Source: Acidobacteriota bacterium
Lineage (GTDB): Bacteria > Acidobacteriota > Vicinamibacteria > Vicinamibacterales > UBA2999
Assembly (NCBI GenBank): GCA_016213695.1
Contig: JACQZV010000175.1
Coordinates: forward strand, 1 to 38,063
Direction of reading: 5' to 3'
DNA length: 38,063 nucleotides
The position numbers and the translations under genes are program-made. Under the pieces are notes generated by a model. That model saw nothing but the letters and a program-made list of their open reading frames with translations, did not search any database and was not told the DNA's origin. Shown here one piece after another: positions 31,285-38,063 of the stretch (position 1 is the stretch's first letter; each line of letters opens with the position of its first letter).

Positions 31285-31891
31285 GCAGACGGCGCCGGAT
31301 CTGCCGCACGACACCAGCCTTGCCGTCTGGGATCTCCCCTCACCCGCGATTGCCGGCCGGCGTGCGACTGTGAAGGCGGGGATCGCGTGCTCGAGCGGCT
31401 GCAATCTGTCGGGCGCGCGGATCGACGTTCACAACGAAACGGGACAACGGACCGGCAGCGGAGAGGCGGGTTCCGCACCGTGGCCGGGTACGACCTCGCT
31501 CTACTGGGTGGAGCTCGACGTTGCCGCGCCCGACATGCCGGGCGAGTGCGCGTGGACGCTTCGGGCGACCGCGTCCGGCCCTCACGCTCCAGCCACGTCG
31601 ATGGTGCGCGTGGTCGTCGCCGCCGCGCCGCAGCATCGCGTGACGATCGCGGTGACGGAAAAAGGGAGCGGCGGTCCGGTGCCGGGCGTCGACGTGCGCG
31701 TGGGGATGTTCAGGGGCGCCACCGGCGAGGCGGGCATCGCGCAGATCGACGTGCCCGCCGGCCGCTTTGACGTCGTCGCCTGCAAGATCGGCTACGAGAC
31801 CCTCTCGAGCACGATCGAGGTCGCGGGAGACATCGCCGTTCATCTGAAGGCTGCCCCGGCATCCGAGCCGGAGCAGCCCTACTGGATGTAG
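31271..31891 (+). CDS. Signal-less beta-rich protein with carboxypeptidase-regulatory-like C-terminus and EQPYWM tail
   Basis: 206 aa from GTG 31271, inside the last 14 bp of the flavoprotein gene. There is no signal peptide. Residues 20-120 look like an Ig-type domain (GRRATVKAGIACSSGC, CAWTLRATASG); residues 125-195 form a carboxypeptidase-regulatory-like domain (HRVTIAVTEKGSGGPVPGVD, GRFDVVACKIGYE). It ends EPEQPYWM. Since its neighbours are exported and the flavoprotein uses Tat, it could travel out as a Tat hitchhiker partner; this is speculative. A relic of a paralogue with the same tail is at 34128-34238. Confidence 0.78.
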   Translation: MSGPEQTAPDLPHDTSLAVWDLPSPAIAGRRATVKAGIACSSGCNLSGARIDVHNETGQRTGSGEAGSAPWPGTTSLYWVELDVAAPDMPGECAWTLRATASGPHAPATSMVRVVVAAAPQHRVTIAVTEKGSGGPVPGVDVRVGMFRGATGEAGIAQIDVPAGRFDVVACKIGYETLSSTIEVAGDIAVHLKAAPASEPEQPYWM

Positions 31892-31899
31892 TCCTCGCG

Positions 31900-34071
31900 C
31901 TACTTGGCGAGCGGGTCGGGACGAAGCTGGAACCTGACCACCTTGCTCGTCGTGCCCGGGCCGGTCTCCATGTGGAACGGCGTTCGAGTGCTGACGGTCG
32001 TCCAGAGCCCCTTGCCCTTCCATCCCGCGTTCGGATCGTCGATCCGGCCGTCCATCCACTTGGTGTAGTACCCGGTGGGATACGGGACGCGCAGCACGAC
32101 CCATTTCCCGTCCTTGAGCACGAGCAGCCCCTCGGAGGCGTTGCCCGTGTCGATCGGCACGTTCCTGCCCAGGCCCAGGGTGTCGAACTGGTCGACCCAG
32201 GTGAAATAGCTGGCCTCGACGCTACCCGAATCGGTCACACCCTTGAACTGGGGCAGCGGTTCCGGATAGAGCGTCCAGCCCTCGGGACAATGCTGTCCGG
32301 TTGCGGTGGGTCCGTTCAGCGGGCCCTGGCACTTGCGACGATCGAAGCTGGCCAGGTGTCCGCTGGCGAGTGCCAGCCACGCGACGCCGTTGCGGTCGAT
32401 GTCGAACCCACGCGGCGAGAACCCCTGCACTGGTGCTTTCGCGTTGTTGAACGGCGGTTCGTACACTTCCGCCAGTGCGGTCGCCGGCGGATTTGCGCCG
32501 GGATTCAGCCGGACAACGGCGCCCGGCAGACCGAGGAGCGATCCCCACACCGTCCCGTCCGGCGCCGGAGACACGCCGTAGAAGGCGCCGCCGAGCCGCT
32601 TGTCCTTCCCGGGGTCGAGCGGCTGATCGGGCTCGACATAGGCGTCGCGCTTTCCGTTGCCGTTGGTATCCAGAATCAGCGCCGTCCAGCCCTGGGACTT
32701 CGCTTCGTCCCCCGTCTCCTCGAACATCTTCCGGTTCAGCCACCCGACGACCTGGCCGCCGCCGCTCGTCCAGAGCGTCTGGTTGGCATCCTCGGCGAAC
32801 ATCAGGTGGTGCGTGCTGAAGCAGGTGCCGATGTGGGTGAGTTTCTGCGTCTTCGGGTCGTACATGGCGAGGTGCCGCTCCGCGTTGGCAATCGGAAACA
32901 GCTTCGCTGACGGATGGCTCGATCCCTCCTTGCAGTAGTCCGGGTTGGCGGCAGGGCGGATCGCCGACGTGATCCAGACGCGGCCCTTCTCGTCCATCAT
33001 CGGATTGTGCACGTTGTTCCTGCTGCTCCAGATCACTTCTTCGCCCCAGTACGGCGACGGTTGTGGCATGGCCGGCGTCGAGGCGGGCGGCGTCTTCGGA
33101 TCGCGGACCGTCAGCTTCACCTGGCTGGTCGTATGGCGCGTCGGATCCAGCACGGGGAGATAGTCCGCGCTGAGCTCGAGCGAACCGTACATCAGTCCGT
33201 TGGCATTGACCCGCGGATTGCGCCTGTCGGTCGAGACGACGTCGTGGAGGTACGCCTTCGGATCCGCCCAGTCCCACTGGGTGATGACGACATTCCGCTC
33301 GACGCCCTGCGGCCGCTGGGGCGCCGGCGGCACTTCGCCTGCGGCAATTCGATCGGTCCAGTCGGCGAACATCGCCAGCGCACGAGGGCGGCCCATCTGG
33401 TTGAGACCGGTGCTCATCTGACCGCCCGCCTGTCCGGATTGCACGCGGCGGTCCCACGCCGCCACCGAGGAGGCGAACGCACCAAGCGCCTTGGGGATCT
33501 CGCGCGTCCCTTTCGTGCCGATCTGGTGGCAGGTCGTGCAGTTGCCCGACTTCATCCTTCTGATCCAGTCGGCCTGGCTCGTCACGACCGGCGAGATGCC
33601 GTTGCCCCCAGGCCCGGTGCCGGGAAACTCCTTCTTGTCCGGCACGCGGACGAGCGAATACCAGTAGCCGGCCGGATAGTACTGCGCGGCGGCGCGCGGA
33701 TTGGGCGCCGCCACGGCGGTGAGGTTCAGTACTCTGCCCGGCGCCGCCTGCACCTTGGGCGAATCCACGAGCCCGTAGCCGCGGACCCAGACGCTGTAGT
33801 TCGCTTTCGGCAGGTCGGGCATCACGTACCGTCCCTGGTCGTCGGTCACCACCGTTCGGCTGAATTTCGTGGGAAGGTCACTCGTTTCCGCGATGACCCA
33901 GACCCCGGCCTCCGGTCCGCGCGGGCCCCTGACCACTCCGCCGATGTCATCGTTATCGATGCGCACGGCGTCGCCGGCGACCTGGAGGGCGCTCGTGTTC
34001 ATTGGCGCCGCCGCCCACAGCACAGCGAGGCCGACGGCCACGATGCCCACAGTCAGCGTTCTGCTTGTCAT
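31900..34071 (-). CDS. Exported carboxypeptidase-regulatory/cytochrome c/propeller fusion, second copy
   Basis: 723 aa from ATG 34071 with GAGGAGG upstream. A signal or anchor segment (8-22) is followed by a carboxypeptidase-regulatory-like domain (42-118), one haem motif CTTCH (177-181) and a long beta-propeller with DPKTQKLTHIG, FDIDRNGVAWLALASGHLASFDRR and WKGKGLWTTVSTRTPFH. It has the same order as the protein at 22426 but is longer, with extra propeller insertions including DTNGNGKRDAYVEPD, which resembles a calcium loop. It is probably a periplasmic redox or substrate-binding partner. Its 3' end is 8 bp from the convergent operon end. Confidence 0.85.
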   Translation of the reverse strand: MTSRTLTVGIVAVGLAVLWAAAPMNTSALQVAGDAVRIDNDDIGGVVRGPRGPEAGVWVIAETSDLPTKFSRTVVTDDQGRYVMPDLPKANYSVWVRGYGLVDSPKVQAAPGRVLNLTAVAAPNPRAAAQYYPAGYWYSLVRVPDKKEFPGTGPGGNGISPVVTSQADWIRRMKSGNCTTCHQIGTKGTREIPKALGAFASSVAAWDRRVQSGQAGGQMSTGLNQMGRPRALAMFADWTDRIAAGEVPPAPQRPQGVERNVVITQWDWADPKAYLHDVVSTDRRNPRVNANGLMYGSLELSADYLPVLDPTRHTTSQVKLTVRDPKTPPASTPAMPQPSPYWGEEVIWSSRNNVHNPMMDEKGRVWITSAIRPAANPDYCKEGSSHPSAKLFPIANAERHLAMYDPKTQKLTHIGTCFSTHHLMFAEDANQTLWTSGGGQVVGWLNRKMFEETGDEAKSQGWTALILDTNGNGKRDAYVEPDQPLDPGKDKRLGGAFYGVSPAPDGTVWGSLLGLPGAVVRLNPGANPPATALAEVYEPPFNNAKAPVQGFSPRGFDIDRNGVAWLALASGHLASFDRRKCQGPLNGPTATGQHCPEGWTLYPEPLPQFKGVTDSGSVEASYFTWVDQFDTLGLGRNVPIDTGNASEGLLVLKDGKWVVLRVPYPTGYYTKWMDGRIDDPNAGWKGKGLWTTVSTRTPFHMETGPGTTSKVVRFQLRPDPLAK

Positions 34072-34102
34072 AGTCTCTGCCTCCTCGCGGAATGATGGGT
34101 GG

Positions 34103-34131
34103 ACGATACGTCCGCAAGGGGAATTGGTCAA
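34103..34131 (-). promoter_or_regulatory. Sigma-70-type promoter for the 31900-34071 gene
   Basis: Minus strand: TTGACC, 17-bp spacer, TATCGT. The start would fall near 34096, about 25 nt ahead of the ATG. Its -35 end overlaps the edge of the relic gene segment. Confidence 0.55.
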
Positions 34132-34238
34132 TCGGAAACGCCGTGGCGCCAGGCAGCGCCACGATCGCCGCCGCGGCCGATACTACCGTGTGCCTGGAAG
34201 CAGTCCTGACAGGTGAGGCTGAGCAGCTGTACTGGATG
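34128..34238 (+). pseudogene. Relic of the 3' end of a paralogue of the 31271-31891 gene
   Basis: The plus-strand frame reads TIAAAADTTVCLEAVLTGEAEQLYWM. Set against the end of the 206-aa protein (TIEVAGDIAVHLKAAPASEPEQPYWM) it matches at half of the positions with no gap, and the SIGN/KIGY segment upstream aligns with one small gap. In the intact gene YWM is followed by a stop; here the frame runs on (tactggatgtcgcg). No upstream part of the gene is present, only the regulatory-domain end. It lies antisense to the 3' end of the HAD-like gene. Confidence 0.55.
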
Positions 34239-34884
34239 TCGCGACGTCGGAGAGCAGGACCGGGCGCGACCGGCGCACGACTTCGCTGCCGAGCTTCCGT
34301 GCGAATTGCCTGAAGTGGTGGCTCGACGCCGACTCGATTTCGCAGATCCGTCGAAGGCAGTCGTCCACCGAGCCCATCGCCGTGGATGCTGCGGCGTCGC
34401 CCTCCGGTTCACCCGCGGCGTCAACGCCGTCGAGCACGCGGTTGACGGGACTGTCGATGACGACGTCGAGCTCGAGCGCCTCGACGATTGCCGCGAGCGG
34501 CCGGCTGACGACCGACACCACCGGCCGCTCGAAGCCCCTGGCCACCAGCCACTCCTGCGATTGGCGCTGCGGCGTCGACCCCGCGGTGTCCATCCGTCTC
34601 GGGAGGAAGATGACCTCCCATTGCCGCTCGTTGGCGATGGCCGCCAGCCTCGCGACGGCACCCGGTTCGATCTCGTCGAGGCCCTGCCAGAAGTTGTCGG
34701 AGGCGCACACGACACGCACCAGCAGGCGACACTGTGCCGGCGTGAGGCGGCCGAGCGCACGCCCGGCCGATTCAGGCGCCGTGTCAGGGCCTGCCGAATC
34801 CACATCGAACAGTTTGCCGGCCAGATCGCTGAGCGCCCGGTCGGCATCTGCCAGTACGCCGTCGAGGCCGAAGGCTATTCGCAC
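34183..34884 (-). CDS. HAD-like protein lacking the nucleophile Asp
   Basis: 233 aa from GTG 34884, no signal peptide. The N-terminus VRIAFGLDGVLADADRAL is the start of a HAD domain of the 5'(3')-nucleotidase type, where DxDGVLAD is expected; the first Asp is Gly6 here while Asp8 is kept. Segments VIFLPRRMDTAG (replacing a TxR/TxxP-like motif II) and the later VVIDSPVNRVLDG fit the fold. Without the nucleophile it probably binds but does not hydrolyse phosphate esters by the usual route. The last 18 or so codons overlap the relic segment on the other strand and may not be ancestral. Function unknown. Confidence 0.7.
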   Translation of the reverse strand: MRIAFGLDGVLADADRALSDLAGKLFDVDSAGPDTAPESAGRALGRLTPAQCRLLVRVVCASDNFWQGLDEIEPGAVARLAAIANERQWEVIFLPRRMDTAGSTPQRQSQEWLVARGFERPVVSVVSRPLAAIVEALELDVVIDSPVNRVLDGVDAAGEPEGDAAASTAMGSVDDCLRRICEIESASSHHFRQFARKLGSEVVRRSRPVLLSDVATSSTAAQPHLSGLLPGTR

Positions 34885-34984
34885 AACTCAGAAGGTCTAC
34901 TGGTAATCGTACGGGTCCCGTGGACTCCGAGCCATGGCCCAAAGGTGGCTGGTGGGGGGCACCCTCCTGGGAGGGGCCGGTCTC

Positions 34985-35014
34985 TTGACTTCCCTGGACC
35001 CCTGCGTCTATACA
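34985..35014 (+). promoter_or_regulatory. Sigma-70 promoter for the 35058-36341 pair
   Basis: TTGACT, 18-bp spacer, TATACA; start near 35021. It lies in the 173-bp gap after the HAD-like gene start and is one of the best promoter matches in the window. A CCCTCC/GGAGGG inverted repeat at about 34968-34981 sits just upstream. Confidence 0.6.
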
Positions 35015-35057
35015 AGGCGTGCGTGTTGGCGTGAAATTGTTCACAAGGAGACCGTTC

Positions 35058-35483
35058 ATGAGCATGCGACGTCCACTGGGTGCGGTGCTGGCTGCCGCGG
35101 CCGGGCTGCTCGCCGGAAGTCCGGCGCTGGCGCACCACAGCGTGCCCGGCACCTTCCACACCGACAAGACCGTCGCCATCAAGGGAACCATCTCGCGGAT
35201 CGACTGGATTAATCCGCACATCTACATTTACGTCGATGTGAAGGACAAGGCGGGCGTCGCGACCACGTGGAAGGTGGAGACGCTGCCGACCAATCACATG
35301 CGGCGCGCCGGAGTGTCGAAGGCGCTCATCATGGACGAGGCCAAGGGCGGAGAGGTGACCGTGTACATGTATCCCGCCATCAAGAACCCCGCGGCCGGCT
35401 TCCTCCTGCGGATCGTGTATCCGGAGGGCCATTTCTACCATCTGTACGGCGAAGAGAGCGAAATCGCCCGCGCGTCCAACTAG
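35058..35483 (+). CDS. DUF6152-like exported protein, copy 3 (mature N-terminus His-His)
   Basis: 141 aa from ATG 35058, with AAGGAG 7 bp upstream; the track's 154-aa version adds 13 residues ahead of that site. The signal peptide ends SPALA with cleavage predicted just before HHSVPGTFH. The domain follows the family plan: VAIKGTISRIDW, INPHIYIYVDV, TTWKVET, and a longer C-terminus with GGEVTVYMYPAIKNP and GHFYHLYG in place of the GDxVxxxG end of copies 1 and 2. It is followed 21 bp later by a PDLTGxW-family gene, as in the other two loci. Confidence 0.85.
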   Translation: MSMRRPLGAVLAAAAGLLAGSPALAHHSVPGTFHTDKTVAIKGTISRIDWINPHIYIYVDVKDKAGVATTWKVETLPTNHMRRAGVSKALIMDEAKGGEVTVYMYPAIKNPAAGFLLRIVYPEGHFYHLYGEESEIARASN

Positions 35484-35504
35484 GCGCGCCTGAAGGGAGT
35501 GTTC

Positions 35505-36341
35505 ATGATGAAGCGGCACCAATCAGGTCTCCTCGTGGCCGCGCTCTGCGCCGCGGTGGCGGTCGCCGCCGGTGCGCTGTACGCGGCGCCTCAGGCCGGA
35601 ACGGCCGCTGCGACCGCGGCTGTCGCCAGGCCGACGCCCCGGACGGCCGACGGACATCCCGATCTGTCGGGCATGTGGTACCGGCGCGTGGCCGGACCCC
35701 TCACCCGGCGCGTCGGAAAGTCGATCGTCCTGGCGCCGCGCGGCGGGGAAGGCGCCGCGGCCCGCATTCCCACCTACAACCCCGGTACGCCGAAGTACAA
35801 GCCGCAGTTCCTGGCCACGGTGAAGGAATTGAAGGACGACCAGATCAATGCCGATCCGTCGTTTCACTGCGGCCCGCCGGGATTGCCCCGGATCGGCGCG
35901 CCGCAGCGCATCGTGCAGACGGCCCGCGAGGTCGTGATCCTGTACGACGACCTCAACGGCAACTACTTCCGCGTGATCCCGACCGACGGCCGGAAGCACC
36001 GCACCGGGGTCGAGCCGTCGTCGCTCGGCGACTCGGTCGGCCGCTGGGAGGGCGAGACGCTCGTCATCGAGGCGACGAACCTGCTCGACGACACCTGGCT
36101 CGGCGACAACGGCCTGCTGCACTCGGCCGATGTCAGGGTGACCGAGCGCCTCACGCGACAGGGCGACACGCTGAAGTGGGAGGCGACGGTCGAGGATCCG
36201 GAGTTCCTCGTGGAGCCGTGGAAGGTCACGCCGCGGACGCTGACGCTGATGGCGAATGCGGAGATCGATGAAGCCGCGTTCTGCGAGGATCGCGGGGTCG
36301 CCGATCGCGCCACGAAGGACTACCACGGCAACGTGCGGTAG
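35505..36341 (+). CDS. PDLTGxW-family exported protein, copy 3
   Basis: 278 aa from ATG 35505 (or 35508, which has slightly better spacing from AAGGGAG). The signal peptide ends near LYAAP. Family landmarks are RTADGHPDLSGMW, FHCGPPGLPR, the VQTAREVVILYDD strand, GDSVGRWEGETLVIEATNLLDDTW and VEDPEFLVEPWKV. These match copy 1 at 13491 in the same order, so the two are clear paralogues. No catalytic motif is known to me; the single Cys of CGPPG and the late FCEDRG may form a disulfide. It converges on the HbpS-like gene, 40 bp away. Confidence 0.85.
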   Translation: MMKRHQSGLLVAALCAAVAVAAGALYAAPQAGTAAATAAVARPTPRTADGHPDLSGMWYRRVAGPLTRRVGKSIVLAPRGGEGAAARIPTYNPGTPKYKPQFLATVKELKDDQINADPSFHCGPPGLPRIGAPQRIVQTAREVVILYDDLNGNYFRVIPTDGRKHRTGVEPSSLGDSVGRWEGETLVIEATNLLDDTWLGDNGLLHSADVRVTERLTRQGDTLKWEATVEDPEFLVEPWKVTPRTLTLMANAEIDEAAFCEDRGVADRATKDYHGNVR

Positions 36342-36362
36342 CTCCTTCGGCGGGTCCGCCGC

Positions 36363-36388
36363 GCCCTGATTCCCCGCCGCCTCAGGGC
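36363..36388. terminator. Possible hairpin between convergent genes
   Basis: GCCCTGA and TCAGGGC form a perfect 7-bp stem with a 12-nt loop, overlapping the HbpS-like stop codon. There is no T tract, so termination by this hairpin is uncertain. Confidence 0.25.
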
Positions 36389-36903
36389 CCGGTCGTGGTC
36401 GCGCGTCCCTTGAAGACCTCGTCGATCGCGGACTGCGCGCACTTTTCGCCGTCGCCGCTCGACACGCCCATGGCGCCGATCACCTGGCCGTCGAGCACGA
36501 TCGGCAGCGCGCCGGGCTGCGGGAAGTCGTTCATGAACGTCGGCGCCAGGTTCTCGCCGCTTCGCACGACCCGGTTGGTCTCCGAGGTGGGCCGCCGCCA
36601 GCGCAGCGCCGACCGGGCTTTGAGCAGCGCCGTGTCGATCGCGTTGCCCGCCGCGCCCTCCATCGCGTGGGAGTCGATCTGGTTCCCACCCCAGTCGAGA
36701 ACCGTCATCGCGACGATCGTCTTGTTGCGTTCGGCCCATGCCGTGCACGCGTCGACCAGCGCCCGCGCGCCGGCGCTCGAGATCAGCTTGATGTCCCGGG
36801 TCAGCTTGGTCTCGCTGCGGGCCTGGGCCGCGGCGGGGCCGCCGGCCGCGAGCAGCATCACCGGCAGGACGACGACGAGGCGGCGAAAGCGGACGCGCAT
36901 CAT
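36382..36903 (-). CDS. Exported GlcG/HbpS-family protein
   Basis: 173 aa from ATG 36903 (GAGGAG upstream), with a signal peptide ending AAAQA. The GlcG/HbpS domain is clear: LISSAGARALVDACTAWAERN, MTVLDWGGNQIDSHAMEGA, a KARSALRWRRPTSE helix, FPQPGALPIVLDGQVIGAMGVSSGDGEKCAQSAIDEV. HbpS proteins bind haem or cobalamin-like cofactors and sense redox stress; many GlcG relatives have no proven role. The stop-to-start gap with the upstream PAL-type propeller (36919) is 15 bp, so they share a transcript. A haem-binding partner would suit a pathway with c-type cytochromes, but that is inference. Confidence 0.85.
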   Translation of the reverse strand: MMRVRFRRLVVVLPVMLLAAGGPAAAQARSETKLTRDIKLISSAGARALVDACTAWAERNKTIVAMTVLDWGGNQIDSHAMEGAAGNAIDTALLKARSALRWRRPTSETNRVVRSGENLAPTFMNDFPQPGALPIVLDGQVIGAMGVSSGDGEKCAQSAIDEVFKGRATTTGP

Positions 36904-36918
36904 GAGCACTCCTCTTCT

Positions 36919-38040
36919 CTAACGGGTTCCCGACATCCCCTTGAACGCGAGCTTCTGCAGGCCCATGGTCGTCTGCGCGATGTAGAGGTTGCCCTTCGAG
37001 TCGCTGGCGAGATGGTGACCGCCGCCAATCATCCCGGGCACCTTGATCGCCCCCACGATCTCGAGCGACTTGCGGTCGACGACCACGATATCCGGGCCGT
37101 TGCCGACGTACAGAAACTGCTGATCGGGATCGGCCGAGAAGGCGAGGTCGCGCGCGAACTGCGTGTCGGTCTTCACCAGCTGCTTCACCAACTTGCCCTC
37201 GCGGGAGAACGCCTGGACGCGGCGGTTCTCGCGGTCGGCGACGTAGACCGTGCCGTCCTTCGACACCCTGATGGCGTGCACGATGCTGAAATTCTGCGGA
37301 CCGGGGCCGGGAGGAAAGCTCGACGGCGTGACCACCTCGCAGTGGTCGTCGTCTCTCGGCGTGTTGCCGAACGCGCCCCACATGCGCTTGAACGCGCCGG
37401 TGTCGGGATTGAACACGGCCACGCGATGGTTGCCGTAGCCGTCGGCGACGAACAGCTCGTTGGCCGGCGCGTAGAGCCAGACGTCGGCCGCGCGGTGCAC
37501 GTTCTGCGTGTCGGTGTTCCCCTTGCTCTGGTTGCTGTGGCCGATCTGCAGGACGAACGTGCCCTCCGGGGTGAACTTCAGGATCTGGTCGTCGGCGACG
37601 TGCTTCAGGTAGGCGATGCCGTTGGTCGGGCAGTTGTTGCCGGTGATCCAGACGAAGCCTTTGGCATCGACGTGGATCCCGTGCTCGCGCTGCGGCCACT
37701 CGTAGCCGGCGCCGTCACCGCCCCAGCCGCGGATGAAAGCGCCGGCAGAGTCGAACACCAGCACCGCCGGCGCCCGCATGGCTGCCTCCTCCGGCTTAAC
37801 GAGCGTGCGGGGCCGATGGAGGAGCCAGACGTTGTCGCGCGCGTCGATCGCGAAGCTGGAGGCGTCGCCGATCTTCCATTTGGGCGGCAGCTTCGGCCAG
37901 GCGCGGTCGACCTCGAACACGGGAAGCGCGCGTGCGCCGGATTGCGCGAAGGCGACGCTCCCGCGCAACGATGAAGACAGCCAGGCGCCGGCCAGCACCA
38001 GGCCAAGGACGACGGCAGTACGGGCGGATGCGCGCTTCAC
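36919..38040 (-). CDS. Exported NHL beta-propeller with PAL-type active-site residues
   Basis: 373 aa from GTG 38040, with AAGGAGG just upstream. The signal peptide ends VAFAQ. The propeller keeps the PAL-type set in order: Arg76 (LLHRPR), His120 (REHGIHV), Tyr202 (ADGYGNHRV), His255 (IVHAIRV), Arg270 (ADRENRR) and His342 or His343 (GGHHLASD). It is divergent from the 10411 copy in sequence, with insertions such as GNTPRDDDHCEV, so it is not a recent duplicate. A zinc-dependent lyase activity on an alpha-hydroxylated compound is possible; the substrate is unknown. It is upstream of the HbpS-like gene in one operon. Confidence 0.85.
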   Translation of the reverse strand: MKRASARTAVVLGLVLAGAWLSSSLRGSVAFAQSGARALPVFEVDRAWPKLPPKWKIGDASSFAIDARDNVWLLHRPRTLVKPEEAAMRAPAVLVFDSAGAFIRGWGGDGAGYEWPQREHGIHVDAKGFVWITGNNCPTNGIAYLKHVADDQILKFTPEGTFVLQIGHSNQSKGNTDTQNVHRAADVWLYAPANELFVADGYGNHRVAVFNPDTGAFKRMWGAFGNTPRDDDHCEVVTPSSFPPGPGPQNFSIVHAIRVSKDGTVYVADRENRRVQAFSREGKLVKQLVKTDTQFARDLAFSADPDQQFLYVGNGPDIVVVDRKSLEIVGAIKVPGMIGGGHHLASDSKGNLYIAQTTMGLQKLAFKGMSGTR

Positions 38041-38063
38041 GGTGACCTCCTTACGAGTGGGCA

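Noticed and set aside
1-38063. Insertion sequences, phage genes, tRNA or rRNA
   Set aside because: I looked for transposase or integrase proteins, terminal inverted repeats and cloverleaf-type segments and saw none.

Overview
The window is a G+C-rich (about two thirds by eye), gene-dense bacterial chromosome segment with 38 supported protein genes and no RNA gene, CRISPR array or transposase. Many exported proteins belong to families I associate with Acidobacteriota, especially Vicinamibacteria-type soil genomes: AHHSF-type DUF6152-like proteins, PDLTGxW proteins, NHL propellers, and cytochrome c/propeller fusions. The phylum call is inference from family content. Gaps between genes are short; none exceeds 300 bp.

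Region 1 (1-9203) is a compact cluster: a HAD phosphatase, a stand-alone RibD-type reductase, an exported EEP phosphodiesterase, a methyltransferase, a GT4 glycosyltransferase, a divergent PTPS/QueD-like protein, an MDR dehydrogenase, a CDP-alcohol phosphatidyltransferase, a DoxX-like membrane protein, an LtaS-like membrane sulfatase-fold protein and GTP cyclohydrolase II. The mix of flavin/pterin-type chemistry with lipid head-group and sugar transfer does not match riboflavin or queuosine synthesis. It looks like an uncharacterised pathway to a membrane- or lipid-linked product.

Region 2 (9264-14306) holds an exported MBL hydrolase diverging from an operon of two tandem NHL propellers (one with a complete PAL-type active site, one stripped of it), an exported VOC protein, a DUF6152-like protein and a PDLTGxW protein. 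Region 3 (14293-22402) has a ketopantoate-reductase-like gene with frc, an M28 peptidase, two small exported proteins, a large PKD/TSP3-type surface protein ending at a strong terminator, and an esterase.

Region 4 (22426-34238) has two cytochrome c/propeller fusions flanking a seven-gene operon: an MBL fusion with a degenerate metal site, a DUF6152-like protein, a PDLTGxW protein, a cytochrome c/PHM-like copper monooxygenase with all expected copper ligands, an exported protein, a Tat flavoprotein and a signal-less beta protein. A relic of a paralogue of that last protein lies at 34128-34238. Region 5 (34183-38040) has a HAD-like protein lacking its nucleophile, a third DUF6152-like/PDLTGxW pair behind a good promoter, and a HbpS-like protein with a third PAL-type propeller.

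The most interesting pattern is that the DUF6152-like + PDLTGxW pair occurs three times, each time beside a PHM-like or PAL-like gene, and that all three DUF6152-like proteins are predicted to start with His-His after signal cleavage. I propose an exported copper-dependent oxidative system whose substrate is unknown.
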